This document shows, in pieces, positions 33,824-45,183 of a stretch of DNA of 64,000 nt. The notes beneath the pieces were generated by a model, which did not search any database, was not told where the DNA came from, and saw nothing but the letters and a program-made list of their open reading frames with translations. Source of the stretch: Carettochelys insculpta (Eukaryota > Chordata > Testudines > Carettochelyidae); NCBI RefSeq assembly GCF_033958435.1, contig NC_134138.1, positions 179,784,798 to 179,848,797 on the forward strand, given 5' to 3'. Both the position numbers and the translations under genes were made by a program. Positions within the stretch are counted from its first letter, which is position 1. Each line of letters starts with the position of its first letter.

Positions 33824-34684
33824 CTATACTACATATTAACAGCATGAATAAATGCCAGATCTGACTGTCACCACATATGAATGTTGGCTTTGTTACCTTG
33901 AATGCCTAATCCTGCATGATCTTGTGATGGATGTACAAACCTTACGTTGGCCAATAAAGGTTTAACATGAACCTCTGCACTCACTTAGGTTTCAGGTGTT
34001 GAGGGAGCAGTTAAAAGAGAACAACTCAACCCTCTTGGAGTCTGACTGAGAAGGAGAACAGATTCTCGGCTCTTGTGGTTTCAGAGAAGGCTGTCTGGAG
34101 CTCGGAAATTAAGTCAGAGGTTCTTGTGCTGTTACCTCTTCTAGCATCACCTAGAAGGCTCTCAACCAGGGCCTTCTTGAGGGAAAGTAGGCCTGCATTG
34201 GGACTGTTGTTTAACTCCATTTCCAGTGTATTGCTTTTTGGCACTGAGACGAACTGCTGTCTGTCAAATTGCCCCATGAGAGAAGGTGAGCCTGAGGCAG
34301 GGATCCTGAACAGATATTAACTGGCAGAGACAGTCCATGAGTAGAAAGGCTGTGTCCATATGTGGGGATTTCTGAGCAAGGAAACTGCTTGCTATTTCCA
34401 CCATGCTCAGGGAAACAAGACTTTTTTTTATTTGTTTTGTAAACAAGTGTACATCAAAGAATATACCAGATTTGTATCACTGGCTTCTCTTAACAGACCA
34501 AACCCTGTAAAGCCCCAAATATATCCGATTACTCAGGCCAATGAGATTGCAGTATGACTTCCGAATGCAAATTTAAAGGGGGGTGGGGGCAAAGCCAGCT
34601 TGAAAAACGTATGGTTCCAAGATTGTTAGGCTTCACCACTTTGTCTTTTTGAGACAGCAAAATGTGAACTACAACATTCTAGAG
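33824..34684. other. no recognised element
   Basis: Unassigned sequence; contains the second copy of the 35-bp word (34118-34152). Confidence 0.4.
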
Positions 34685-35262
34685 GAGTGGTCTGCAACCT
34701 GCATCTCTGGAGCTGTGTGCAGCTCTTTAAGGACTTCTTGGTGGCTCCCAGTGCTATAACTGCAAAGTAAAAAGCAAAAAAAAAACTCTCCTGAATATTT
34801 TTGATAAGTGAGGAACATCCATGTAATAGCCCCAAAATGAATAGCTTGTATTTAAAGAGCAAACAATATGGCTGTGGCCACACTGCCAAGGGACGTTGAA
34901 AGGCATAATCCCTATCTGTTACTTCGAAAAGGGACGTTTTGAAATGAAGCGACAACATACAGAACACGGACTGATGTGATCCACAACATGAAGACACCTC
35001 ACCCACATCCTTTCAAAAGGGAGTGGTTACACAGCCCACAGCCTCCTTTTGAAATAATGGAGCAGGAAATTGTGAGGAAAGGGTCACATAGCCGAAAAGC
35101 CCTTCCTGGAGCATGGGCCAGCTGTACCCGTAAGGAGCCCCTCCCAAACACAACACCCTCACGCACATTTTCAGGCTGCTTGCAGCACACAACCTCAGCT
35201 CAGCCCCAGAGGCACCTTGCTCAGCCCCATCACTGCAGCCTGGCAAGGACCTGCAGCACTTC

Positions 35263-36558
35263 ATGGACGGGGACATCCTGGGCATTATGTCCAGCCTGAT
35301 CGCCATCCTGGCAGTTAGCCACTTCAGGCTTTGTGCTGCCCACCACATGGCCAGTTTCCTGCAGGCCCACCCCACAGTACATCCAGAGCACCCCCTTCTC
35401 CGGGCCCGCTGTCACCTCTGGCGGTAGTCCACCAGCGGGAAATGGTGGGACAACATTGTCCTGGAGGACTGGGATGACAAGCTGTGGCTCTGCAATTTTA
35501 GGATGACCTGGCCCACCTGCATGGAGCTGTACCAGTGGCTGGTACTAGCACTTCACCACCAGAACACCCACATGTGGCCCATGCTCCCCCTGGAGAAAAG
35601 GGTGGCCATCGCTGTGTGGAAGCTGGCCACCCTGGACAGCAACTGCTTGGTGAGCCACCAATTCAGGGTGGGGAAGGCCACTGTTGGGGTCATCCTTCTA
35701 GAAGTAAGGCAGCCAGGGTCATGCACCCATGATGGGGCCCAGGGAGGGTGTCCTGCGCAGGGGTTCCCCCTGCATGCCGCCACACACTCATGGGCACCTG
35801 TGCCCTCCACCCCATGCAGTTCATCAATTACATCAGCTGGATCCTCCTGCACCAGCTAATCCACTTGGGGGATGTGGATGCTGCCATGGCAGGGTTCCAG
35901 CAGCTGGGATTCCCCAGCTGTATCGGTGCTTTGGACAGCACCCACATCGCCATCTGGTCCCTACCACGCAGCCATGAACAGTACATAAATCAGAAGGCCT
36001 ACCATTCCGTCATCCTCCAGGTCGTTGTGGATGCCAGAGGACAGTCTACAGACATTTGTGTGGGCTGGCCGGGCAGGGCCCATGATGCCCACATCCTGCA
36101 GAACTCATGGCTCAGGTGCAGGATGGCTGAGGGCCCCTACGTCCCCCTATGGGAGCTCCCAGTGAGGGACACGACTATGCCCGCATGCATAGTCGCTAAT
36201 GTGGCCTATCCCATCCAGGCCTGGCTAATGTGCCCCTACATGGGCCACATCGATGACAGCCAGGACTGCTACAATGCCCAGCTCAACCAGGCCAGGGACA
36301 TGGCAGAGTGGGTGTTCAGGCATCTGAAGGCGTGCTTCAGGTGCCTGCTGATGTGCCTGGAGTTGGGCCTCTCCAGTGTGCCCGCTGTAGTGAGCCTGTG
36401 CTGTGGAGAGCAAGCACGAGCTGTTTATGGCACGTTGGGCAGCCAAGACTGTGCCGCTGTATGACCAGCCAGGTGTGGTCCTGTGCTGCCAGGTGCACTG
36501 GGCCAGGGTGCACATGGAGGAGGTCCTGCAGGAGGCCTTCACCTGGGGCCCCCCATGA
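35263..36558 (+). pseudogene. HARBI1-like DDE transposase of Harbinger B (near-complete, broken)
   Basis: The gene encodes the nuclease that would cut the element ends. It starts at MDGDILGIMSSLIAIL (35263), with a stop after RCHLWR (35427), then WWDNIVLEDW, NFRMTWPTC, LPLEKRVAIAVWKLA and GKATVGVILLE. A 116-bp intron (35704-35819, GT...CAG, phase 0) follows, and the reading resumes at FINYISWILL. The first catalytic Asp is present in GALDSTH; the second position reads VANVAYP, where the family has Asp before the AYP motif and here Asn is encoded (AAT, 36198-36200); the Glu is kept in DMAEWVFRHLKACF. A small deletion or frameshift at about 36400, where the CCALHN-type motif belongs, shifts the C-terminus, which ends QEAFTWGPP at 36558. 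Inactive, but far better preserved than that of A. Confidence 0.85.
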
Positions 36559-37799
36559 CTCAGCCCTGGCCTGCCCCGTGCAACCCCTCTTGCACATCTG
36601 CCCCCACGTCTGCCCCACCAGCACCCCCACCCGCACACGTCTCTCACTGTCCCCACCTAATGCATGACACGAATGCCGTCCAACAAAGTAAACTGTCAAT
36701 TGTTCAAACCCAAACAAGCCTCCAACTATTTACAAGGAAGGACCAGGGGGGCAAACACCATAACAGGGTGCCGGGGGGGCAAGCTCTGTAATGGGGGGCT
36801 GGGGGGTGAACTATTTATAAGGGGGTCAGGGGCCGAATTCATCCATAGGAGTCAGGGGACAGGAGCCACAGTGGCCCCTGAAGCCATGACTACCCTGGGT
36901 CTGGGGCCCCCTGCAGGGCTGGGACGGTGCCAGGAGCACCGGTAGGTAGGGGGGGCATGCTGGGGGTGCAATGGCCTCAGACTCACGGGGGGGGATGGGG
37001 CAGTGGAGCCATGACCAGACCGGGCATGCCCAGCTGCAGCTACCCCACAAGCTCCTCGCTCTCAGCTGCGGTCATGCCAGGTGGGAGCAGAGCTGGGGTG
37101 GGAGGTCAGGGGCAGCAAGGGTGGGGGGATGTGGAAACGGGGGCTGTGGGAAAGGCCATCTATGGAGCAGGCAGGTGGGTCAGGCAGGTGGCGACAGCCT
37201 GGGTTAGGATATCCAGGGACCCTGAGACCTGGTCCCAGGCCGCCTGCTCTATGGAGAGCCATTCCCACAGCAGGCGGTTTTGCTTCCACTACGTGGCTGT
37301 GTGGGCTGCTGCTAGGTCGTCAGCCTGGCTTCAGCGGCAGGCCCACCCAGCACGGCACCCGGTTCTCCCCCACTTGCTGGCTGCTGCAGGGCTCCCAGGC
37401 ACATCAAGGGGGCTGAGGTGGCCCACAGACTTCAAGTCTGTGAAGACATAAGGGGAGAGGGTGGCGCCATGTCAGTCATGTGCCAGCACACTGTGGGCCA
37501 GTGGCCATGTCCCCGTCGCTGTCCCTCCCTGACCATGGGTGGGGGGTCCCTGGGGTGCCCCAGTCACTGTGGTGTCTGTCTATGCTGGGCCATTGGTGGG
37601 GCTGGTTCAGTTCCCCCCCAACTCTCCCCAGCCATGTGCCCCATGTGGCTGCTCAAAGCCCCATTCAGGGACCCCCTGTGTGCAGGACCCTCCCTGATGG
37701 TGATCACAGCCGTCCCTGGGGCCCCTGGCCCAGGGCCAGCTGTGTGCCCAGGCCGGGGATGGCAGCAGCAGGAACCTTCCCGCCCCCACATGCCCAGTG

Positions 37800-38375
37800 T
37801 GCCCCATGCCTAGTCCTACCTGAGGGTGCCTTGCAGAGGTTGGGGGAGGCCCAAGCAGAGGTGGCCCGGCTCATGCCTTCTGTTGGAGTGATGGTGTATA
37901 GGTTCCCTGTGCTCAAGCCCTTGCCATCGCTGTCCCTGTCATCGGCAGCTCTGGGTGTGTGGTCAGTGGTGTTGCGGAGGGTCCTCGCTCTGGCTTCTTG
38001 CCCTCCCCCTCTGGCTCAGCCATGCCAAGGGTCCCTTCTGGTGGTCCAGCCTCCCCGATGCCAAGGAGCTGGTGCAAGGCATCGAAGTAGGGGCAGGTGG
38101 CAGGCGCTGTCCCTGACCACCTGGCTGTGTCCCTCGCCTTCGCATGCCCCGGCGCAGCTCCTTCACTTTTGACCACACCTGGTCGTGGGTCCAGGGGGCA
38201 TGGCCCCTTGTGGCCAGGGTCTCGGCCAGCCAGGCAAAGGTGGCTACATTCCACTTCCACTCCTCCATACTCAGCAGGATGTCCTTGTCCCTCCCAAATG
38301 GCCAGCAAGTCCCAGACCTCAACCTCCAGCCACAGGGCACCCCTCCTCTTCGACGGCAGCCCAGGATCCTGGGAG
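37800..38375 (-). pseudogene. Myb/SANT-like DNA-binding protein of Harbinger B (broken)
   Basis: On the minus strand the domain includes MEEWKWNVATFAWLAETLAT (about 38275-38215), then HAPWTHDQVWSKVKELRRG (about 38205-38150), closely parallel in layout to WLASSLATRGH and KVKELRQ in element A. Frame changes occur near 38290 and 38140; the continuation YFDALHQLLGIGEAG is in another frame. By analogy with Harbinger elements it would bind the transposon ends. Its C-terminal extension may continue toward 36830, but I could not follow it. It converges with the transposase gene. Confidence 0.65.
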
Positions 38376-39170
38376 TCCTGCCTCCTGGTGCGTTGGGATC
38401 CCTGGAGCTCCCAAGGGTCCTTTCAGCTGTCCATGACTCTGGCTGGCTGGGTTCCTGCTGTTCACGGGGGGTGCTGGAGAATGTGCAACTGTGAGAACAT
38501 GCTCCTGTGCCTGCCAGCACACTCTCAGCTTCCTTCACAGGGTTTCTGTGTCCCTGCAGCTTTAAGGCAGCTGGAGCTGACAGCCATAGAGCCCTGGCTG
38601 TTGGCCAGGGTATCTCTGTGCTCCAAGGAGGGGCTGGCACCATGGAGGACTTGTGATTTTTAAATGGTGGCCAGGGGAGCAGCTACACCTTTCCTTTTGA
38701 AATCGATGTTGGAAAGAGGGTTGTTCCCAAAATGGGAGTGGAACAACACTTTCGAAATCACCACCTTTCTATCCCAATGTCGATTTCGAAAGAGCAATTG
38801 TGTGTGGTCGCTCTGCTGCTCCTTTCGAAATTGCTTTTGAAATTATTTGCTAGTGTGGTCACAGACTATGTGATCTTGAAAAGTTGAATAACTTCCTCTA
38901 GCATCCTCCAGTGAGAGACAAGGTTTGAGAGTGAAAGTCAGGAAGACAGTGGTACACTGTGAGGAAATATAACATGTAATTGTTGTGGACGTGTATGATG
39001 TTACAAATCACTGGCGTGTACGCTGTTCCTAAAATAAAGGTTACAAAAAGTATAGTTTGTCTTTGTTTATTAAGGACCGTCTCATATTCACATGCATTGT
39101 GGCTCTTGAATTATTGAGTTTTTACAAAAGTAGGAAAAAATTAATCTTACTATTTTGATTGCTGACCCCG

Positions 39171-39751
39171 CTCTAGCCACTTAAGAATTCTAAACTATAT
39201 AGTGTCCTTAATAATGAATTACTATGAGATTATGTGATGAGGTAAGGCTTCATGTCCTGAAGAAGCTATAGAGACAGATGATCTATTTTAACAAGCTGAT
39301 GTAAAATGAACGCTTTTTTGTAACTCAGGCACATGCAGATTCATATACTGGCATTGGGTGACATCTAAAAATATGAAAACAACATAATGCATTTAACATC
39401 CATTTTGTATTCCTAACAAAGCAGTTCTTCATAAAAAACACTCCATGTAATACCCTTTGCAGCACATGGCCAGACTCTATAAAATGCTAATGCCCTCACC
39501 TCCCATTGACGTCAATGGAAAGTGAAAGAATGAAACATTTTCCAGGGAAACACCTCTGTACTAGAAAGCTTGGAAACTGAGCTCCCATTCTGCAGATAAT
39601 GCTAACATTTCTACGCTTTTTCAAAACAAATTCATTTTAGGGTACTCCAGAATAATGGCTTTTTATTCTGATTTTGATTTTTAAGAATTTTATTACACAT
39701 ATGATGAAATTTGGAAACAAAGAGGTTTCAGAAAGGAAAAACAAACATTTT
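39171..39751. other. no recognised feature
   Basis: AT-rich sequence without recognisable element. Confidence 0.4.
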
Positions 39752-39911
39752 GGCTAGGGTTACACTATAGCAATCTGTTGAAAGAAGTCACTATTGGGAG
39801 AGATTTCCCGACAAAACTTCTGTCAAAAGAGTGTGGCCACAGACAAAAGGCAATGGGGAAAGTGCTCCGCTTTGTTGACAGAGCAGCTGAACTTCCTGGC
39901 TGCCTTCTTAA

Positions 39912-40310
39912 CAAGCACCCCATCTCACTCAGCAGGTAGAACAGGAAGTTTATTAGTCGACAGAGGCACAGCTCAGCACAGAGGTGTCGGTACAGCCGGC
40001 GGAGACAGTCATTCCAACCCATCCTGGGGAGAGGAGCCCAAGGGGTGCCCCCTGGGGTACAGGTTCCACCTGTCACCAGGCTGGCTGCCTTCCAACTCTC
40101 TCTCCCCACAGCTTCCAACTGCTGCCCCTGATTCAAACCCAGCTTGGCTCCTCCCTGCTCTTTGTTCAGGTCAGAGGTGCTTCCTGCCAGCTTAGGTTAC
40201 AGCCCCAGGGGCGTCATCCTTAGCCCCAGGGGCGTCATCCTTAGCCCCTGTGAGTTGCTCTGCCATTTACACATACATCCAGCCTGAGTCTCACACACAC
40301 TCTCCCCCCA
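39912..40310 (-). mobile_element. Ty3/gypsy-type LTR (3' LTR of the antisense fragment)
   Basis: Read on the minus strand, the block starts TGTGTGTGAGACTCAGGC-like at about 40305, contains two tandem copies of GGGGCTAAGGATGACGCCCC-type sequence (about 40205-40248), and has a polyadenylation signal AATAAA in CTAATAAACTTCC near 39950. It follows directly the end of the pol-derived frame, so it is the downstream LTR. No second LTR of this family is found at the other side. Confidence 0.6.
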
Positions 40311-40319
40311 CTCCATTAC

Positions 40320-41500
40320 ATCTCTCCCCGCTTCCAGACCAAACTAAGCGGGATCACTTAGCCAGTGACCTGGGGAAGTCTGGGGCTCTCCCTGCGTGAT
40401 AGGGCATCGGCTATGGTATTATTGTTCCCCTTGACCTGGGCCACCTCCATGTCGTAGTCCTGCAGGAGCAGACCTCACAGCAGGAGCTTGGCATTGGCCC
40501 CTTTCATGTGATGCAGCAAGGTCAGGGGTGACTGATCGGTGTACACAGTGAAACGTCGTCCAAACAGGTATGGCTGCAGCTTTCCCAGAGCCCACACCAT
40601 GGCCAGACATTCCTTCTCTATGGCCACGTCATTATGCTCTTGGGGCAGCAGCTTCTTGCTCAGGTACGCAATGAGGTGTTTCTTCCGCTTGTCGTTCACC
40701 TGCATTAGCATGGCGCCCAACCCCACGTCTGAGACATCGGTGAACACCATGAAGGGCTTGTTGAAGTTTGGATTTGCCAGCACTGGGGCCCTAGCAAGAG
40801 CCTCCTTCAGTGCACAGAGGGCCTCTTGGCACTGCTTGATCCAGACCACCTTGTCAGGCTTTCCCTTCTTACACAGATCTGTGAGGGGGGCTGCGATGGA
40901 ACTAAAGTGGGGCACAAACCCCCAGTAGTATCCTCCCATCCCAATGAATGCCTCGACCTGCTTCTTAGTCTGGGGTATTGGCCAATCTCTGACAGCCCCC
41001 ACTTTAGCTGGCTCTGGCTTTAAGCAGTCACTGCCTACCCTGTGGCCCAGGTAGGTCACCTCAGCCATGCACTTCCCTGCCTTGATAGTCAGACCAGCCT
41101 TCCAAAGTCACTCCAGCACCTGCTTGACCTGAGACACATGGTCCTCATATGTCTGGCTGAAGATGCAAATGTTGTCCATGTAAGCCAGGGCAAAGCTCTC
41201 CATCCCTTTCAATAGCTGGTCCACCAGATGTTGGAAGGTAGCTGGTATCCCCTTGAGGCTGAAGAGCAGGACCAGGAACTTGTAGAGGCCCATGGGGTGA
41301 TGAAAGCCGCCTTGAGCCAGGCATCTTGATCCAATGGCACTTGTCAGTACCCCTTGGTAAGGTCTATGGTGGTGAGGTAACGGGCTCCCCCGAGCTTGTC
41401 TAAGAGGTCATCAGGCCTGGGCATGGGGTAGGCATCCGATGCTGTGATAGCGTTAAGCTTGACAGGGCTGCCCATTGATCTGGATTCTCTGTCTGTAGAG
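40320..41500 (-). pseudogene. Ty3/gypsy pol fragment: RT palm to RNase H (integrase missing)
   Basis: Minus-strand frames give the reverse transcriptase from about 41490, with the active-site box reading YMDN (FALAYMDNICIFS, about 41190), where the second Asp is replaced by Asn. Next comes the connection (TYLGHRVGSD, QVEAFIGMGGYY) and the RNase H domain (MVFTDVSDVGLGAML, IEKECLAMVWALG, YTDQSPLTLLHH) down to 40475. A frame ending in NNTIADALSRRE (about 40425-40390) follows, after which the integrase should come. Instead the sequence runs straight into the LTR, so the integrase was deleted. The 5' part (gag, protease, RT start) is also missing. Confidence 0.85.
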
Positions 41501-41729
41501 AGGGCCCCTCAGAGCATTCACACATCTTTTTGGTCAACAGAACCTGTCAACAGCAGCATTATGCCTCATGGTTGACAGGCCAAATGCCGCTGGTGAAAGT
41601 GCTGAGTTTTGTTGACAAACTGTCAACAAAATGCCTTTTGTATGTCGAGATTCCACCAGTTTTAATGACAAAGCCAGGGGTTTGTCGGCAAAATTCACTA
41701 GTGAAACTGTAACAAAGACTATAGCCTTT

Positions 41730-42127
41730 GAGCAGAAAGTTTTGACTTTAACAAAATGCTTTATTTCATTTTTATAGAACAAAACTGTCACCAAATCAGC
41801 CTATGCCCATGGAAAATTCTGATTTTTTGACAACGGTATTTTTCACAATAATATGTTCCAACAGGTTCCATGATCTCTTCATGCACAAGGGACCCACCTT
41901 TCCTATTGATTTCCTTGGGTTCTAGAAGTCCTTGCAGGATCAGGTCTATAAAGCTCACATAGTCTCAGTCTGAACCCAATAAACTGAGTTTTTTGCTGCT
42001 TTGGTTGATTTGCAATATTGGACATTGTACCATTTAATTATTTGTCCATCCAACATTTTCAAACACTGTTCTTTTCACAGATAAGGGAGTTGTCTGTCCA
42101 TCACCTTTTTAATATGCTGCTCTTAAT
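41730..42127. other. no recognised feature
   Basis: Short AT-rich gap between two MITEs. Confidence 0.4.
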
Positions 42128-42832
42128 GGCCACGTCTACACGTGCACGCTACATCAAAATAGCTTATTTCGATGTAGCGACATCAAAATAGTCTATTTCG
42201 ATGAACAACGTCTACACGTCCTCCAGGGCTGACAACGTCGACGTTCAACTTCGACGTTGGGCAGCACCACATCGAAATAGGCGCTGCGAGGGAACGTCTA
42301 CACGCCAAAGTAGCACACATCGAAATAACAGGAACAGCTGCAGACAGGGTCACAGGGTGGACTCAACAGCAAGCCACTCCCTTAAAGGGCCCCTCCCAGA
42401 CACAGTTGCACTAAACAACACAAGATCCACAGAGCCGACAACTGGTTGCAGACCCTGTGCATGCAGCATGGATCCCCAGCTGCAGCTGCAGCAGCCAGAA
42501 GCCCTGGGCTAAGGGCTGCTGCACACGGTGACCATAAAGCCCCGCAGGGGCTGGAGAGAGAGCGTCTCTCAACCCCTCAGCTGATGGCCACCATGGTGGA
42601 CCCCGCTATTTCGATGTTGCGGGATGCGGATCGTCTACACATGCCCTACTTCGACGTTCAACTTTGAAGTAGGGCGCTATTCCCATCCCCTCATGGGGTT
42701 AGCGACTTCGATGTCTCGCCGCCTAACTTCGATTTCAACTTCAAAATAGCGCCCAATACGTGTAGCCATGACGGGCGCTATTTCGAAGTTGGCGCTGCTA
42801 CTTCGAAGTAGCGTGCACATGTACACGCGGCC
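42128..42832. mobile_element. Harbinger-type MITE, 0.7-kb family (705 bp)
   Basis: The ends are GGCCACGTCTACACGTG and CATGTACACGCGGCC, flanked by AAT (42125-42127 and 42833-42835). It is collinear with 27874-28584 throughout, including the central GC-rich part with GGATCCCCAGCTGC and CTGGAGAGAGAGC. The two copies differ mostly by CpG-type transitions and small indels. Confidence 0.9.
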
Positions 42833-42835
42833 AAT

Positions 42836-43618
42836 GTGTCTAATAAGAAATTTGAGTATGATGTACTTTTTAAAGAGCCTATTAAATCACAATATTCATT
42901 GGAAAGGCAAGAACTTGAAAAAAAAGAATGGCGAGAGGACAATTTTGTCTGAGTGAAAACTAAAGCAAAACTGATCAAGGACTTCAGAATTAGGTATTTT
43001 AATTTGAGCTATAATTTGGAATTCACAAGGTAGGTAGAAGCAGATAATCTTCACATTTAACTGTGTGTCATCAAAAAAGAGGTAGTGTTATGCTTGCTTT
43101 CATTTAAATTAGTGAAATTATTCCCCGCTTTCTAAAATTCCCATATATTCTGTGCATTTACAATATTGTGTTATGCTGTAATACTGAAAGCAATTAGAAA
43201 TAACCAAAGATGTTGCTTCATTCTAAAAAGAATGACTTACCACCTACACATCTAATTAAAAATCTGAAAAGCCAATTTCAAAAGTACTGTGCTGTCTTTC
43301 GTCAGCTACCTTAACAATACTCTTATGCAAATATTCTGTAGTCAAAAAATATGCAATGATTTCACCTACAAACAACAAAAATCTATCTTAGTTTATTCTC
43401 TCCTTACTACCATGTGCTGAAGAGCTGGTGTTTCCACCATCTGGTGTAGCTCAGGGCAAAGTCCATCAGATATGAATAAAGCTTCTCTAACTTTTCTGTT
43501 TACAGGTGGCCCAGGAAGGCATTTATGCCCACGGGGAGTTCTCAATGATAATAAACCATAAACATATTGCAGCCATTGTCACAATTAGTTTCCATTATAG
43601 GGGCATAATATATGTTAC
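42836..43618. other. no recognised feature
   Basis: AT-rich sequence without recognisable element. Confidence 0.4.
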
Positions 43619-43621
43619 TGA

Positions 43622-44046
43622 GGCTACATCTACACTAGCCCCAAACTTCGAAATGGCCATGCAAGTGGCCATTTCAAAGTTTACTAATGAAGCGCTGAAA
43701 TGCATATTCAGCACTTCATTAGCATGCGGCCAACCGCGGCGCTTCGAAATTGATGCTGCTCACCGCCGCGCGGCTCATCCCGCTGGGGCTCCTTTTCAAA
43801 GGACCCCACCTACTTCGAAGTCCCCTTATTCCCATGAGCAGATGGGAATAAGGGGACTTCGAAGTAGGCGGGGTCCTTTCGTAAAGGATCCCCTTTGGGA
43901 CGAGCTGCGCAGCATCAATTTCAAAGCGCCGCAGTCGCCCACATGCTAATGAAGCGCTGAATATACATTTCAGTGCTTCATTAGTAAACTTTGAAATGGC
44001 CATTTGCGTGGCCATTTCGAAGTTTGGGGCTAGTGTAGACACGGCC
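43622..44046. mobile_element. Fold-back Harbinger-type MITE (425 bp)
   Basis: The ends are GGCTACATCTACACTAGCCC and GGGGCTAGTGTAGACACGGCC, flanked by TGA (43619-43621 and 44047-44049). The whole element is a long imperfect palindrome centred at about 43836 (TTATTCCCATGAGCAGATGG). It sits at or just inside the outer edge of the gypsy LTR that follows. The 147-codon plus and 107-codon minus frames in it are mirror images produced by the palindrome. Confidence 0.9.
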
Positions 44047-44049
44047 TGA

Positions 44050-45115
44050 TTGTTGCATGTGTAAGGAATGTGCCAGCAGGAACTCAGTGCTGCTGAAGGC
44101 TGGGAGGAACATGTCTCCTAGAGATCATTTGCATAAGAATGCAAAGGAGTGCATATGTGATACCTTGCAAACAAAGCCTGATGGGTAGCAAGGACCAATG
44201 AGATTTTGTCTACTGTAAGCACATTGTTGTAAAAATCACAATTTATGCTAACACTCAGTATAAGAATTGTGAAATCTCATCAATGCTCCAAGTTGTTGTG
44301 GGGGGGACAGGACAGGTCCTCATAACTGCATAAGACATGGGTTACACAGGGTTCCCCTGGTTTAAAGCGCTGTAAAGCAGGAGGGACTGCGCCTGCGCTG
44401 GCGCCTCAGCCTCAGCCTCAGCCTCAGCCTCAGCCTCAGCCTCAGCCTCAGCCTCAGCCTCAGCCTCAGCCTCAGCCTCAGCCTCAGCCTCAGCCTCAAC
44501 AAATATTAAGAGCTGAAATCACAGGGTTTTGCCTTTTGCCAAACCCACAGCAGACAGAGTGGCTGGTAGGAGGAATAGCAGCCAGCGTGACTGGTGGGTG
44601 GCTGGTAGGAGAAGCAGGTGGCTGTCAGTGGGACACTGCAGGCAAGTGGACAGCTGTACTGCTATGGTGATGTATCTGTGGGCTCTGGGTCTTGGACTGC
44701 ACTGTGAGAGGTACACCCTGTAACTGTGTGGGGGGTAAAGGCAAAGAGCCCTCAGCAAGAGACTTGGTTCTATAAAGTATTGGGATGGTACCTTGTTAAA
44801 GCGGTTAATCTCTCCTTTGTTTAGATATATTACATGTGTCACTGTGTAAACTTGGGTTAGGTTATCGTTATCAAATAAACTGTTTCCATCTTAGACTCCA
44901 TGCTTGCAAGAGGGGAAGAACTGCCTTACGGGCACCCAGCAAGTGAGGTGAGATTGTCCCAGGCCACTGGGTGGGGGCTCGAGCCAGTTGGTTGTATCAT
45001 TGACAGAAAACCCCTGGGAGCTGAACCCGGCCCTTCTGGCAGGCACTTGGCACTAGTAGAAGGGTTACACAAGAGGGGGCTTATCCGGGATTCTTTTGCT
45101 GGGTAGTACCCCTCA
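44050..45115 (+). mobile_element. LTR of PNMA-like Ty3/gypsy element (5', plus orientation)
   Basis: The region from about 44050 to 45115 is matched, in reverse complement, by 49545-50690. It contains ATTTGCAT (octamer-type word, near 44128), a polyadenylation signal AATAAA in CAAATAAACTG (about 44873), and ends shortly before the gag start at 45184. The core promoter section seen in the other copy is replaced here by a hexanucleotide array (44404-44498). The exact LTR borders are uncertain, because the left border is disturbed by a MITE. Confidence 0.7.
44404..44498. repeat. (CCTCAG)n hexanucleotide microsatellite
   Basis: About sixteen perfect copies of CCTCAG lie inside the LTR, in place of about 160 bp present in the other LTR copy. 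No interruptions are visible, which suggests recent expansion or an assembly-sensitive region. Confidence 0.95.
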
Positions 45116-45183
45116 CAAGCCGAGCTATGTACACCATTGTAGGAAGCAGTTCTGTTATTGCAGGATAAGTCAGAGTTTATATA

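Larger units (their letters stand above)
34870..38866. mobile_element. PIF/Harbinger-type DNA transposon B (two-gene, decayed)
   Basis: A 3997-bp element starting GGCTGTGGCCACACTGCC and ending TAGTGTGGTCACAGAC, flanked by TAT (34867-34869 and 38867-38869). It has a transposase on plus and a Myb/SANT-like gene on minus, converging on the middle: the same design as element A but turned round relative to the plus strand. Near both ends lie TTCGAAA words in both orientations (34922-34950, 38696-38840). Much of 36830-37800 is G-rich sequence without clear protein content. Confidence 0.85.
34685..39170. mobile_element. hAT-type element interrupted by Harbinger element B
   Basis: The left end near 34685 reads GAGTGGTCTGCAACC and the right end near 39170, on the minus strand, reads GGGGTCAGCAATC, matching the hAT CAG-N-GGTC-GCAACC terminus with changes. 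Flanks TTCTAGAG and CTCTAGCC share TCTAG in register. The hAT parts proper are 34685-34869 and 38870-39170 (about 0.5 kb together) and have no transposase. Boundaries are approximate by a few bases. Confidence 0.55.
39752..41726. mobile_element. Harbinger-type MITE, TTGTTGACAG family, hosting a gypsy fragment
   Basis: The ends GGCTAGGGTTACACTATAGC and, on the minus strand, GGCTATAGTCTTTGTTAC match the family terminus imperfectly, with TTT on both sides (39749-39751 and 41727-41729). The MITE portions are about 39752-39911 and 41505-41726, with the family's TGTTGACA words. Between them sits an antisense gypsy fragment. Confidence 0.65.

Noticed and set aside
37480..38172. 230-codon plus frame
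   Set aside because: Antisense to the Myb-like gene of Harbinger B and GC-rich; no domain.
43506..44042. 147-codon plus frame and 107-codon minus frame
   Set aside because: They are mirror translations of a palindromic MITE, with the same peptide words on both strands.
44404..44498. CRISPR or coding repeat
   Set aside because: Uniform 6-bp tandem array without spacers; vertebrate DNA; a microsatellite.
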